Shown in pieces: positions 18,973-30,469 of a stretch of DNA of 64,000 nucleotides. The position numbers and the translations under genes are program-made. The stretch's first letter is position 1. Each line of letters starts with the position of its first letter. Source of the stretch: a bacterium (GTDB taxonomy: Bacteria > Bacillota > Bacilli > Lactobacillales > Streptococcaceae); assembly GCA_905221455.1 (NCBI GenBank), contig CAJNDF010000007.1, forward strand, positions 1 to 64,000, given 5' to 3'. The notes below the pieces were generated by a model. That model was not told where the DNA came from and searched no databases. It saw only the letters and a program-made list of their open reading frames with translations.

Positions 18973-19099
18973 GCCTTTTTGTTTGTTTTTAGGTATGATT
19001 TTTAGGGATGTGAGATAAAACGTGCTGTCGGTAAAAGCAAGCCCCTACCGATACAACCTAAAAACACTCTTCACAACTATCTCCCCGTGTTTTATTGAC
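18952..19099 (-). ncRNA. unassigned structured small RNA or leader, upstream of dapH
   Basis: An extended -10 promoter (19106-19114) and a perfect intrinsic terminator (18952-18980: AAAAAGGC, loop, GGCCTTTTTT on the reverse strand) bound about 148 nt. Internal pairings are a TCGGTA/TACCGA hairpin; a 10-bp perfect pairing GTTTTTAGGT with ACCTAAAAAC; a competing 8-bp pairing of the same strand with CCTAAAAA; and GAGATA with TATCTC. Competing stems suggest either a regulatory leader of dapH or a free sRNA. I see no lysine-riboswitch, T-box, SRP or tmRNA signature. A 6S-like RNA cannot be excluded. Confidence 0.55.
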
Positions 19100-19105
19100 T
19101 ATTCT

Positions 19106-19114
19106 AGTATAGCA
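19106..19114 (-). promoter_or_regulatory. promoter of the RNA upstream of dapH
   Basis: The reverse strand reads TGCTATACT, a perfect extended -10. The -35 region is T-rich and weak. It sits between the EamA gene's stop and the structured RNA. Confidence 0.6.
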
Positions 19115-19140
19115 CACTTTTAGAATTAAGAAAAGACTTT

Positions 19141-20052
19141 TTATTTACTTTCTTTCGCTTCTTCTATCGATAGGAAAATCATAGGTAAAATAATCAAGGC
19201 CATAGCTAGAAGAAGGGACCAATCCACCACCAATCCTAAAAACAAAACACTCAAGAGGGCAGAAGAGAGAGGTTCACTGGCACTAATGACAGAAACCACC
19301 AAGGGAGAAACCATGGACACTGCCTTCATGGAAATGAAAAAGGCAAAAGCCGTCCCAAAGAAAGCGATAATGAGGCAAATCAAGATACTCCAAATATCAG
19401 GAGTAAAGGAAAGCTGGTACACTGGCGAAAGGACATTGCTAAATAAACCTGCCAAAATCATCCCCCACCCAACCGTGGGTACAAAACCATAGCGCTTCGC
19501 GAAAGGTTGGGGCAGGATAACATTAAACATAACCCCCATAGCACTCAGCAAACCTGTTACAAGGGCTAGTGGCGTCATGGATAACTGAGAGAGATCCCCC
19601 TTTGTCGCCATCAAGCCAACACCCAGCATGGCAACCAAAACATAGAAAATAGCGCTTTTTGACGCTCGTTTTTGATAAACCAAACGATTGTAAAAGAGGA
19701 TAAAGACAGGACTGATAAACTGTAATATTGTTGCTGTCGCAGCATTTGAGTATTCTACGCATAGATAGAAAAAATACTGGACTGAAAAAATTCCTAAAAT
19801 AGCATAGGCTAGAAAGGGAAGGTAATTTTTCTTGTCTCGCCAGATATCTAGCACTTGTGATTTTAATTGCATTGCAGACCAAATGAGAACAAGACTCCCT
19901 GCCAATGTCAAACGCATAGAGGTAATCCAACCAGAAGACACCTGATAATGAGTAAAGAAATACTCTCCTAAAATTCCACAGATTCCCCAGATTAAGCCTG
20001 ATAGAAGCGAATAAATAGTTCCTTTAACAATCTTTTTCTGATACTGATTCAT
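19141..20052 (-). CDS. EamA/DMT-superfamily transporter
   Basis: This 303-residue integral membrane protein has ten hydrophobic helices arranged as two EamA repeats (about 10-145 and 155-295). Segments such as SGLIWGICGILGEYFF and ISASEPLSSALLSVLFLG are typical. It is probably a metabolite or drug exporter; the substrate is unknown. The ATG of MNQYQKK is preferred. A perfect extended -10 (TGTTACAAT) ends only 6 bp upstream of it, so the transcript may be nearly leaderless with only AAAGGT before ATG. The longer upstream frame would start upstream of that promoter. Confidence 0.82.
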   Translation of the reverse strand: MNQYQKKIVKGTIYSLLSGLIWGICGILGEYFFTHYQVSSGWITSMRLTLAGSLVLIWSAMQLKSQVLDIWRDKKNYLPFLAYAILGIFSVQYFFYLCVEYSNAATATILQFISPVFILFYNRLVYQKRASKSAIFYVLVAMLGVGLMATKGDLSQLSMTPLALVTGLLSAMGVMFNVILPQPFAKRYGFVPTVGWGMILAGLFSNVLSPVYQLSFTPDIWSILICLIIAFFGTAFAFFISMKAVSMVSPLVVSVISASEPLSSALLSVLFLGLVVDWSLLLAMALIILPMIFLSIEEAKESK

Positions 20053-20058
20053 ACCTTT

Positions 20059-20067
20059 ATTGTAACA
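20059..20067 (-). promoter_or_regulatory. extended -10 of the EamA gene
   Basis: TGTTACAAT on the reverse strand, 6 bp before the predicted start codon. There is no recognisable -35 (T run). Confidence 0.5.
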
Positions 20068-20134
20068 CGAAAGGAAAAAAGAAAAAAGTGGCAATCCATT
20101 GATTGGCCACTTCATTTAGCACAGTTCATAGAAC

Positions 20135-22642
<2,508 letters not shown>

Positions 22643-22695
22643 TCAATAAAATAGCCACTTTCCTCCCTATTCTGCTAGGCTATTAGCCAAGTTTG

Positions 22696-22704
22696 TGATA
22701 CAAT
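22696..22704 (+). promoter_or_regulatory. tyrS promoter, extended -10
   Basis: TGATACAAT lies 37 bp before the tyrS ATG. The -35 is weak. The distance to the start leaves no room for a T-box. Confidence 0.65.
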
Positions 22705-22741
22705 AGTTAGAAACAATAATTTTAAAAAGGAGAAAAGACAC

Positions 22742-23998
22742 ATGCACATTTTTGATGAGCTAAAAGAGCGTGGTTTGATTTTTCAAACGACTGATGAAGA
22801 AGCTTTGCGTAAAGCCCTAGAAGAAGGTCAAGTTTCTTATTATACTGGCTACGATCCAACTGCTGACAGCCTTCACCTAGGCCACCTTGTCGCAATCTTG
22901 ACAAGTCGTCGCTTGCAGCTAGCAGGTCACAAACCTTATGCGCTCGTTGGCGGTGCTACAGGTCTCATCGGAGATCCGTCCTTCAAAGATGCTGAACGTA
23001 GTCTCCAAACAAAAGACACAGTAGATGGCTGGGTCAAGTCTATCCAAGGACAACTTTCTCGTTTTCTTGACTTTGAAAATGGTGAAAATAAAGCTGTCAT
23101 GGTCAACAACTACGACTGGTTTGGCAGCATCAGCTTCATTGACTTCCTCCGTGATATTGGAAAATACTTCACTGTCAACTACATGATGAGTAAAGAATCT
23201 GTGAAAAAACGGATCGAAACAGGGATTTCCTACACTGAGTTTGCTTACCAAATCATGCAAGGGTACGACTTCTTCGTTCTTAACCAAGAACACAACGTAA
23301 CGCTACAAATCGGTGGTTCTGACCAGTGGGGAAATATGACAGCTGGTACCGAATTGCTTCGTCGTAAGTCTGACAAGACTGGTCACGTTATCACTGTTCC
23401 ATTGATCACAGATGCAACTGGTAAGAAATTTGGCAAATCAGAAGGAAACGCAGTCTGGCTCAATCCTGAAAAGACTTCTCCATACGAAATGTACCAATTC
23501 TGGATGAATGTTATGGACGCTGACGCTGTTCGCTTCTTGAAAATCTTTACTTTCTTGTCACTTGATGAGATTGAAGACATCCGCAAACAGTTTGAAGCCG
23601 CTCCACACGAACGCTTGGCTCAAAAAGTATTGGCTCGTGAAGTGGTCACACTTGTTCACGGAGAAGAAGCCTACAAAGAAGCCCTTAACATCACTGAGCA
23701 ACTCTTTGCAGGAAACATCAAAAACCTTTCTGTCAAAGAACTCAAACAAGGGCTTCGTGGAGTGCCAAACTACCAAGTTCAAGAAGATGAAAACCACAAT
23801 ATCGTGGAACTACTGGTGTCATCTGGTGTGGTTAACTCAAAACGCCAAGCCCGTGAAGACGTCCAAAACGGAGCTATCTACGTCAACGGCGACCGTATCC
23901 AAGACCTTGACTATGTCTTGAGCGACGCAGATAAGCTTGAAAACGAACTGACTGTTATCCGTCGCGGTAAGAAAAAATACTTTGTATTGACTTACTAA
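22742..23998 (+). CDS. tyrS: tyrosyl-tRNA synthetase
   Basis: This 418-residue class I synthetase charges tRNA-Tyr. The HIGH-type motif is in DSLHLGHLV near residue 40 and the KMSKS-type motif is KKFGKSEGN near residue 228. A C-terminal S4-like RNA-binding domain (about 350-418; [18 protein letters not shown]) completes it. An AAGGAGAAAAG ribosome site precedes ATG. It is divergent from pbp1b and has its own promoter and terminator. Confidence 0.97.
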   Translation: MHIFDELKERGLIFQTTDEEALRKALEEGQVSYYTGYDPTADSLHLGHLVAILTSRRLQLAGHKPYALVGGATGLIGDPSFKDAERSLQTKDTVDGWVKSIQGQLSRFLDFENGENKAVMVNNYDWFGSISFIDFLRDIGKYFTVNYMMSKESVKKRIETGISYTEFAYQIMQGYDFFVLNQEHNVTLQIGGSDQWGNMTAGTELLRRKSDKTGHVITVPLITDATGKKFGKSEGNAVWLNPEKTSPYEMYQFWMNVMDADAVRFLKIFTFLSLDEIEDIRKQFEAAPHERLAQKVLAREVVTLVHGEEAYKEALNITEQLFAGNIKNLSVKELKQGLRGVPNYQVQEDENHNIVELLVSSGVVNSKRQAREDVQNGAIYVNGDRIQDLDYVLSDADKLENELTVIRRGKKKYFVLTY

Positions 23999-24022
23999 AC
24001 TGTTCAACATTTATCTATAAAC

Positions 24023-24057
24023 AAAGGAGTTAACCTCGAGAAAGGTAACTCCTTTTT
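24023..24057 (+). terminator. tyrS terminator
   Basis: AAAGGAGTTA-CC pairs with GG-TAACTCCTTT around a short loop and ends in a T run. Confidence 0.88.
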
Positions 24058-24075
24058 GCTGTTAATAACTATCAT

Positions 24076-26139
24076 CTATCTATTTTTAATAGACAGACTA
24101 CGCAGGACAATGCGCAAGGTTGTTAGATTATGTAAGATAGAGAGGTTTGAAGGACTGAGCCAATTAAACAAGCCAAAGCCAATCAAACTACTATTTACGA
24201 CAACGGTATCTTGAATATTCTTCTTGATGAGTGTTTGCAAAGATGATGATAGCGAATCCAACTCTTGGAAGAAATCCAAACGATTATCTAACAATAAGAT
24301 ATCGCTCATCTGCTTAGAAATATCTGCACTCTCATTCATCACCACACCGATATCTGATAGGGTTAGAGCAGCTGAGTCATTCAATCCATCCCCAACCATC
24401 AAAATAGTATGACCTGCTTTCTGCAGTTCCTCAACTAACTCAAATTTCCCATCAGGTTTCAAGTCTGTATAGACCTGATCAAAGGGCAAATCTTTGACTA
24501 ATTCCTCTGTTCTAACCAAGGTGTCCCCTGTTGCCAGAATCAATTTTTTCCCTTGTTCCTTCAGTTTCTCCAAGGCTGCTTTTGCTTCTTTTCTCAAAGG
24601 AGTATGGATGCAGAACATTCCAATCAATTCATTCTGATAAGCCAAGAATAAGAGATTGTAGTGACTCTTGTACTCTTCAATTAAAGCATTTTGTTCCGAA
24701 CTGATATGAATCTGCTCATCCTGCATCAAGACATAATTCCCAATAACAACTGGTTGGCCATCAATATGGGATTTGATTCCCTTACTTGCGATATATTGGA
24801 GTTTCCCATGCATTTCCTCATGTTCAATTCCCTCTATCTCAGCTTGCTTGACAATGGCATTAGCAATAGGATGATAAATGTGTTCCTCAAGACAGGCACT
24901 GATTCTGAGAATATCTTCCTCACTATAGTCTCCAAAAGGTAACACCTTTTCAACTATCGGATAGCTAGTTGTGATTGTTCCCGTCTTATCAAACAAGAAA
25001 GTATCAACTTCCAGATATTTCTCTAGAACATCTCCATCCTTAATCACCATTTCACGGTTCAACCCCTCCTTGATAGCTGTCAAATAAGCTACAGGAGTAG
25101 AGATTTTCAAAGCACAGGAGAAATCGACCAATAGGAAAGAAATAGCCTTAGAAAAAGAACCCGTTAATAGGTAAGTCAGACCAGCCCCCAAGAAATTATA
25201 TTTGACGACCTTGTCCGCCATCTTGATGAAATAGCGTTGTTTCGTTTTCTTGTTTTCTTCAGATTTCTTCATCAACTCAATCAGTTGTAAAATCCGGCTG
25301 TTCATCTGATTATCGGTTACACGAATGCGTAACTCTCCAGTTTCTAATACTGTATTTGCACAAACCAAATCAGACTCTCTTTTTTCAACTGGAAAACTCT
25401 CTCCCGTCAAGGAACTTTCGTTGACCATACCTAAACCTGAAACTACTTGTCCATCAAACAGAATTTCATTTCCTTGAGATAGGACCAAAACATCTCCTAT
25501 TTGAACATTGGAACTCTTGATACTAACAACCGTATCGCCCTGTACTAGGAATACATCGCTCTCTTTTGCAAGAAGGCTTTGTTCTAAATCTGTTGCAGTT
25601 TTTTTCAAGGACCATTGATCTAAATGATTCCCCAAATCAAGCATAAACATGATATTGCTAGCTGTCTTGGATTGGTTCATAAACAAGGACAATAAAATCG
25701 CCGAACAGTCCAAGACCTCCATCGTTAGTTCCTTACGCGCTAGTGTTTGATAGGCTTCTCTAATATAGCCCAGAGCCTGATAACAAGTCCATATATAGCG
25801 AATAGGATACGGCACAAAACTACGAAAAAGCACACGCTTAATCGCTGCACCTGAAACAATAGAATAAGCACTCTCTTCTCTACGAATGGGAAGAGTCATC
25901 AACTCAGAAACTTTCCCTTTATCAATTCTTTTTAAAAAGGCTTCTGCATTATCTAATACAGAAAAGCCTTCTTTTATACGTAGAGTAAAGTGCTGTTGAT
26001 CCATGTAAAACTGGATAGACTCAATCCCCTTTTCATCTCTCGCCAAGGAACGAAGATAGTCTTGAATATCCAAGGTGAGTGAAAAAGAAGATGATAGTCG
26101 GATATGTTGGTATCCTCTATGTAGCACTTTAAAAGACAT
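24076..26139 (-). CDS. P1B-type (heavy-metal family) cation-transporting ATPase with an atypical TM6 motif
   Basis: This 687-residue P-type ATPase carries actuator TGES (LTGESFPV), phosphorylation motif DKTGTIT, TGD (LATGDTLV) and hinge GDGLNDSAAL. Its layout fits P1B pumps, but the transmembrane metal motif usually Cys-Pro-Cys reads FSC (DFSCALKISTP), so its metal is not the usual Cu/Zn/Cd set or is bound differently. The N-terminal 110 residues resemble a metal-binding-like fold but lack a CxxC. It is the second gene after a DUF6110 gene, one base away from its stop, and they are surely co-transcribed. The transported ion is unknown. Confidence 0.85.
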   Translation of the reverse strand: MSFKVLHRGYQHIRLSSSFSLTLDIQDYLRSLARDEKGIESIQFYMDQQHFTLRIKEGFSVLDNAEAFLKRIDKGKVSELMTLPIRREESAYSIVSGAAIKRVLFRSFVPYPIRYIWTCYQALGYIREAYQTLARKELTMEVLDCSAILLSLFMNQSKTASNIMFMLDLGNHLDQWSLKKTATDLEQSLLAKESDVFLVQGDTVVSIKSSNVQIGDVLVLSQGNEILFDGQVVSGLGMVNESSLTGESFPVEKRESDLVCANTVLETGELRIRVTDNQMNSRILQLIELMKKSEENKKTKQRYFIKMADKVVKYNFLGAGLTYLLTGSFSKAISFLLVDFSCALKISTPVAYLTAIKEGLNREMVIKDGDVLEKYLEVDTFLFDKTGTITTSYPIVEKVLPFGDYSEEDILRISACLEEHIYHPIANAIVKQAEIEGIEHEEMHGKLQYIASKGIKSHIDGQPVVIGNYVLMQDEQIHISSEQNALIEEYKSHYNLLFLAYQNELIGMFCIHTPLRKEAKAALEKLKEQGKKLILATGDTLVRTEELVKDLPFDQVYTDLKPDGKFELVEELQKAGHTILMVGDGLNDSAALTLSDIGVVMNESADISKQMSDILLLDNRLDFFQELDSLSSSLQTLIKKNIQDTVVVNSSLIGFGLFNWLSPSNLSILHNLTTLRIVLRSLSIKNR

Positions 26140-26140
26140 A

Positions 26141-26419
26141 TTATTCTCCTATAAGGCTATCTAATTGCTCTTCTTTTTTCTCTTGCTCGTACAAATATTT
26201 GGCATCTTGCAAGACATCGTCTCCATGTTGCTTCACAACAGAAACAGATGCATCTAGCTCGTCTTTCAACTTGTAAGCCTTAGCCAAAGCTTTAGAATAA
26301 CCTTTTTTAGCTTCCTTACTTGCTAAGATTTTCAAACCAAGGGTACCAAATGCGACACCACCCAAAAAGAGTGATGATTTTTTCGCAACTTTTGCAACGG
26401 TTAATACTTCTTTTAACAT
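26141..26419 (-). CDS. DUF6110-family small membrane protein
   Basis: This 92-residue protein has one hydrophobic segment (SSLFLGGVAFGTLGLKILA, about 15-33) followed by a long basic-then-acidic helix ending EEQLDSLIGE. I place it in DUF6110, a family commonly found beside heavy-metal P-type ATPases. It lies 1 bp upstream of the ATPase gene and is the first gene of the pair. It may be an accessory subunit or regulator of the pump. Ribosome site TAGGAGGAAATA precedes ATG. Confidence 0.75.
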   Translation of the reverse strand: MLKEVLTVAKVAKKSSLFLGGVAFGTLGLKILASKEAKKGYSKALAKAYKLKDELDASVSVVKQHGDDVLQDAKYLYEQEKKEEQLDSLIGE

Positions 26420-26440
26420 ACTTATTTCCTCCTAGCTATT

Positions 26441-26469
26441 ATTATATAGCAATTTAGATATAAAAGCAA
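26441..26469 (-). promoter_or_regulatory. promoter of the DUF6110-ATPase operon
   Basis: The reverse strand has TTGCTT, a 17-bp spacer and TATAAT, about 21 bp before the DUF6110 start. Confidence 0.75.
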
Positions 26470-26534
26470 TTTAATTTTGGTACTTTGAAAAGTAATTATA
26501 CTACTATTTAATTTTATTACAAATCATCCTAAAG

Positions 26535-26563
26535 TTGCTTTCATTTGCCTCTTTTGATACACT
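26535..26563 (+). promoter_or_regulatory. rlmA(II) promoter
   Basis: TTGCTT, 17-bp spacer, TACACT. Only 6 bp separate the -10 from the ATG and no Shine-Dalgarno sequence is present, so transcription should begin at or within a base or two of the start codon. Confidence 0.6.
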
Positions 26564-26569
26564 TAAACT

Positions 26570-27418
26570 ATGAATACAAATCTCAAACCTAAACTCCAGC
26601 GTTTTGCTTCTGCGACTGCCTTTGCCTGCCCTATCTGTCAAGAAAATCTGACCCTGCTAGAGAGCAGTCTCAAATGCTACAACCGTCATTCTTTTGACTT
26701 GGCGAAATTCGGCTATGTCAATCTAGCACCTCAAATCAAGCAATCTGCCAACTACGACAAGGAAAATTTTCAAAACCGGCAACAAATCCTAGAATCCGGC
26801 TTTTACCAAGCTATCTTAGATGCTGTATCTGACTTGCTTGCAAGCTCAAAAACTACCACAACAATTTTGGATATCGGTTGTGGTGAAGGTTTCTATTCTC
26901 GCAAACTACAAGAAAATCACTCTGAAAAAACTTTCTATGCCTTTGACATCTCCAAAGATTCCGTCCAAATCGCTGCCAAGAGCGAACCCAACTGGGCAGT
27001 CAATTGGTTCGTTGGTGACTTAGCTCGTCTTCCTATAAAAGACGCCAGCATGGATATCTTACTTGATATCTTTTCACCTGCCAACTATGGAGAATTTCGT
27101 CGCGTTTTATCCAAAGACGGTATCTTGATAAAGGTTATCCCAACTGAAAATCACCTCAAGGAAATCCGTCAGAAGGTACAAGACCAGCTGACAAACAAGG
27201 ATTACTCTAATCAAGACATCAAAAATCATTTCCAAGAACACTTTACCATCCTATCTAGTCAAACTGCCTCTCTGACTAAGACTATCACAACTGAGCAGCT
27301 TCAATCCCTACTCAGTATGACTCCTCTCCTCTTTCACGTCGACCAAAGCAAGATTGACTGGAGCCAACTGACAGAGATTACCATTGAAGCGGAGATTCTG
27401 GTTGGGAAAGCATTCTAA
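26570..27418 (+). CDS. rlmA: 23S rRNA (guanine-N1-) methyltransferase RlmA(II)
   Basis: This 282-residue enzyme methylates G748 of 23S rRNA in the macrolide/ketolide exit-tunnel region. An N-terminal zinc finger is formed by Cys20, Cys23, Cys36 and His40. The SAM-binding motif is ILDIGCGEGFYS (about 97-108), followed by DISKDSV. The G748-specific form is expected in Gram-positives and affects telithromycin binding; the alternative G745 specificity cannot be excluded from motifs alone. It appears to lack a 5' leader and ribosome site. Frame and length are intact. Confidence 0.9.
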   Translation: MNTNLKPKLQRFASATAFACPICQENLTLLESSLKCYNRHSFDLAKFGYVNLAPQIKQSANYDKENFQNRQQILESGFYQAILDAVSDLLASSKTTTTILDIGCGEGFYSRKLQENHSEKTFYAFDISKDSVQIAAKSEPNWAVNWFVGDLARLPIKDASMDILLDIFSPANYGEFRRVLSKDGILIKVIPTENHLKEIRQKVQDQLTNKDYSNQDIKNHFQEHFTILSSQTASLTKTITTEQLQSLLSMTPLLFHVDQSKIDWSQLTEITIEAEILVGKAF

Positions 27419-27533
27419 ACCAGACTTCCCAAAGGTATAAAACTTACCGAAAATCTTCAATATTACGAAAACGCATAAGAACAGGTACTCAAAAACCTTA
27501 ATCTTATGCGTTTTGTTATAGTTTCCATACATA

Positions 27534-27704
27534 TTAAGTGGAAATATTTGAAATCAGTTCTCTTAATAGCCATTGAATACCATATAGTACATTTGCCCCA
27601 AATATGATATAGGCCGTATAAATCAAGTATTTCGATTTTTCTCGCCTCAAAGAATAAATCTTGTACAAGATAAACAAATTTAAAATAATAAATAATAGAG
27701 ACAA
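27534..27704 (-). CDS. possible 56-residue membrane protein with TTG start
   Basis: A frame on the reverse strand starts at TTG, 5 bp after a strong GGAGGA site. It encodes two hydrophobic helices: MSLLFIILNLFILYKIY, then a basic loop, then YLIYTAYIIFGANVLYGIQWLL. No family is recognised. It lies downstream of a second small membrane protein gene on the same strand, and the two could form an operon. The non-ATG start explains why it is easy to miss. Support is the ribosome site and a credible membrane topology only. Confidence 0.45.
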   Translation of the reverse strand: MSLLFIILNLFILYKIYSLRREKSKYLIYTAYIIFGANVLYGIQWLLRELISNIST

Positions 27705-27759
27705 AATCTTCCTCCAAAAATCGATCCTAAAGGTACACAGTTAAGCATAGCTCTAAACT

Positions 27760-27966
27760 TTATTTTCGATTCGAGATAACAAACTTATCAATAAACAGCA
27801 ATTGATATAAGGCAAGTATTAACCCCCAAAAACTACCACGAAAAGAGATTTCCTGATGATTAAGAGGAAGCAGATCGTGGTTACCTATATAGAGGCAGGT
27901 CAAAATGATAAATAAAATCCAAAATAAATCAGTCCATTTATATTTTGAAAAATATTTTTTCCACAT
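27760..27966 (-). CDS. 68-residue membrane protein of unknown function
   Basis: Two hydrophobic segments (DLFWILFIILTCLYIGN and SFWGLILALYQLLFIDKFVI) flank a short polar loop; the N-terminus is basic. No family recognised. GAAAGAAGGTG lies upstream of ATG, and a good promoter at 27993-28021 drives it. It is the first of two possible small membrane genes between rlmA(II) and malP. Confidence 0.6.
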   Translation of the reverse strand: MWKKYFSKYKWTDLFWILFIILTCLYIGNHDLLPLNHQEISFRGSFWGLILALYQLLFIDKFVISNRK

Positions 27967-27992
27967 AAAAACACCTTCTTTCCTATAATCAT

Positions 27993-28021
27993 ATTATAAT
28001 ACTTTGTGTAAGCGAATACAA
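27993..28021 (-). promoter_or_regulatory. promoter of the small membrane protein pair
   Basis: The reverse strand has TTGTAT, a 17-bp spacer and a perfect TATAAT, 27 bp upstream of the first ATG. Confidence 0.7.
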
Positions 28022-28124
28022 GGGATATGAGGTTGAAAAAGAGTAAAAAACAGTATTTCTAAGCCTTAACTGTATCTATGATTTATCCCTTTTAAATAAG
28101 ATTGACCCAAATCCACAGCATTTA

Positions 28125-28155
28125 AAAAAGCGAATTTCAATCGAAACTCGCTTTC
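28125..28155 (-). terminator. terminator of malQP
   Basis: On the reverse strand AAGCGA-TTTC pairs with GAAA-TCGCTT around a 4-nt loop and continues into a T run, about 30 bp after the malP stop. Confidence 0.88.
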
Positions 28156-28185
28156 TTACAAAATGTATTAGTATAAATTTGTATC

Positions 28186-30444
28186 TTAGTTCAAGTGCCA
28201 GATATCTTCGTTATACTGAGCGATTGTACGGTCAGATGAGAAGAATCCTGCTTTAGAAATGTTAACAATAACTTTATCCAACCATGCATCACGGTCTTCG
28301 TAGTCAGCCAACATTTGCTCTTTCACTTTTATGTAGTCTTCCAAGTCAAGAAGAGTCATGAACCAGTCTTTGTTGATCAATTCATTGTAAAGACGTTCCA
28401 AGCGCTCTTTGTTTCCAGCTGCAAGAACTGCATCGCTAACGATGAAGTCAACCAATGGTTTGATAGCTTTACGAGCGTAGAATTCGCTTGATTTGTAAGC
28501 TGCTTTTGCGTAAAGGTCGATAACAGTTTCTGAATCTTCACCAAAGATGTAGATGTTTTCGTCGCCAACCAACTCAGCGATTTCCACGTTAGCACCGTCC
28601 ATAGTACCAAGAGTCAAAGCTCCGTTCAACATGAATTTCATGTTACCAGTACCTGAAGCTTCTTTAGAAGCAAGTGAGATTTGTTCTGAGATATCACATG
28701 CTGGGATAAGGAAGCTTGCTGCAGTAACGTTGTAGTTTTCAACCATAACGACTTGCAAGTGTGGAGCTACTGCTGGATCGTTAGCAATAACTTCTGACAT
28801 GCAAAGGATTAAATGGATAATGTCTTGAGCGATTGTGTAGGCTGGAGCTGCTTTACCACCAAAGAAGATTGTGATTGGACGAGCAGGGATGTTACCAGCT
28901 TTGATGTCAAGGTATTTGTGGATCACGTACAAAGCGTTCATTTGTTGGCGTTTGTACTCGTGAAGACGTTTGATTTGGATATCAAAGATAGAGTTTGGAT
29001 TGATTTCCACACCTTGGTGTTCTTTCAAGTGACGAGCCAATTTACGTTTGTTGTGAGCCTTGATGCTTTCCAATTTTTCTTTGACAGCTGCTTTATCTTC
29101 ATAAGACAAGAGTTTTTCAAGCTCATCAGCTTCATGGTGCCAGCCGTCTCCAAGAATCTCATCTAAGTAGTGAGACAAGCTTGGGTTAGCATGCATGAGC
29201 CAACGACGGAAAGTGATACCATTTGTTTTGTTGTTGAATTTTTCTGGGTAAAGGTCGTAGAAAGCTTTCAACTCAGAATTTTTCAAGATTTCAGTGTGAA
29301 GTGCTGCTACCCCGTTAACGCTGTATCCGTAGTGGATATCCATGTGAGCCATGTGAACACGTCCGCTCTCATCGATGATTTGGACAGCTGGATCTTTCAC
29401 TTCTGCTTTCACGCGACGGTCCAATTCTTCGATGATTGGTACCAAGTGAGGAACCACTTCTTGCAAGAATTCAAGAGGCCATTTTTCAAGGGCTTCAGCA
29501 AGGATTGTGTGGTTAGTGTAGGCAGTCATGCTACGAACGATTGAGATTGCTTCGTCAAGCTCGATACCACGTGCAGTCAAAAGACGAATCAATTCAGGGA
29601 TAACCATTGATGGGTGAGTGTCGTTGATTTGTACAACTGCGTAGTCAGCAAGGTCATGCAAGTTGCTTCCTTTTTCGATTGCTTCATCGATGATCAATTG
29701 CGCACCGTTTGAAACCATGAAGTATTGTTGGAAGATACGGAGCAATTCACCTTGTTTATCGCTATCGTCTGGGTAAAGGAAGAGAGTCAAGTTGCGAGCG
29801 ATATCTGTCTTGTCAAAGTTGATACCATCTTTAATAATAGAAGAATCAACTGAATCCAAGTCAAACAAACGCAAGCGGTTCTTCGTTTCTGTCTTGTAAC
29901 CAGGAACATCAATATCATAAAGAGTTGATGTCAAAGTAAAGTCTGCAAATGGTACTTGGTAGCTACGGCTTGAGCGAACCAACCAGTTTTGCTCTGTCAA
30001 CCATGCATTTGGAATTGTTTCTTGTTGATTGTTTTTAAGAACTTGTTGGAAAAGACCAAAGTGGTAGTTAAGACCAACACCGTCACCATTCAAACCAAGA
30101 GTCGCAATTGAGTCGATAAAGCAGGCAGCCAAACGTCCCAAACCACCATTACCAAGAGATGGTTCCAATTCAACTTCTTCAACTTCGATCAAGTCTTTAC
30201 CTGCAGCAGCAAGTTCTTTTTTGACATCGTCGTAAAGACCAAGGTTGATCAAGTTGTTTGACAATAGTTTACCAATCAAGAACTCAGCTGAGATGTAGTA
30301 AACTTTTTTCTTACCAGTGTTGACTGGTTTTTGGCTGCTTGCAAGCTTGCTGTAGTTAAGAAGGGCAAGGTAAAGCTCTTCATTGCTACATTCTGCAATG
30401 GTTTTATTGTAACGATTTTGTACAAATTCTTGTAGTGATAACAT
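28186..30444 (-). CDS. malP: maltodextrin/glycogen phosphorylase
   Basis: This 752-residue GT35 enzyme phosphorolyses alpha-1,4-glucans to glucose 1-phosphate. The pyridoxal-phosphate Lys is in [14 protein letters not shown] near the C-terminal third, and the N-terminus contains [13 protein letters not shown]. Slightly shorter than muscle or E. coli enzymes, as in other streptococci. It follows malQ by 25 bp and is the second gene of the malQP operon, under MalR control from the operator at 32031. It works with MalQ to process maltodextrins imported by MalXCD. Confidence 0.95.
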   Translation of the reverse strand: MLSLQEFVQNRYNKTIAECSNEELYLALLNYSKLASSQKPVNTGKKKVYYISAEFLIGKLLSNNLINLGLYDDVKKELAAAGKDLIEVEEVELEPSLGNGGLGRLAACFIDSIATLGLNGDGVGLNYHFGLFQQVLKNNQQETIPNAWLTEQNWLVRSSRSYQVPFADFTLTSTLYDIDVPGYKTETKNRLRLFDLDSVDSSIIKDGINFDKTDIARNLTLFLYPDDSDKQGELLRIFQQYFMVSNGAQLIIDEAIEKGSNLHDLADYAVVQINDTHPSMVIPELIRLLTARGIELDEAISIVRSMTAYTNHTILAEALEKWPLEFLQEVVPHLVPIIEELDRRVKAEVKDPAVQIIDESGRVHMAHMDIHYGYSVNGVAALHTEILKNSELKAFYDLYPEKFNNKTNGITFRRWLMHANPSLSHYLDEILGDGWHHEADELEKLLSYEDKAAVKEKLESIKAHNKRKLARHLKEHQGVEINPNSIFDIQIKRLHEYKRQQMNALYVIHKYLDIKAGNIPARPITIFFGGKAAPAYTIAQDIIHLILCMSEVIANDPAVAPHLQVVMVENYNVTAASFLIPACDISEQISLASKEASGTGNMKFMLNGALTLGTMDGANVEIAELVGDENIYIFGEDSETVIDLYAKAAYKSSEFYARKAIKPLVDFIVSDAVLAAGNKERLERLYNELINKDWFMTLLDLEDYIKVKEQMLADYEDRDAWLDKVIVNISKAGFFSSDRTIAQYNEDIWHLN

Positions 30445-30469
30445 GTTTAGTTGTCTCCTGATTATTGTC

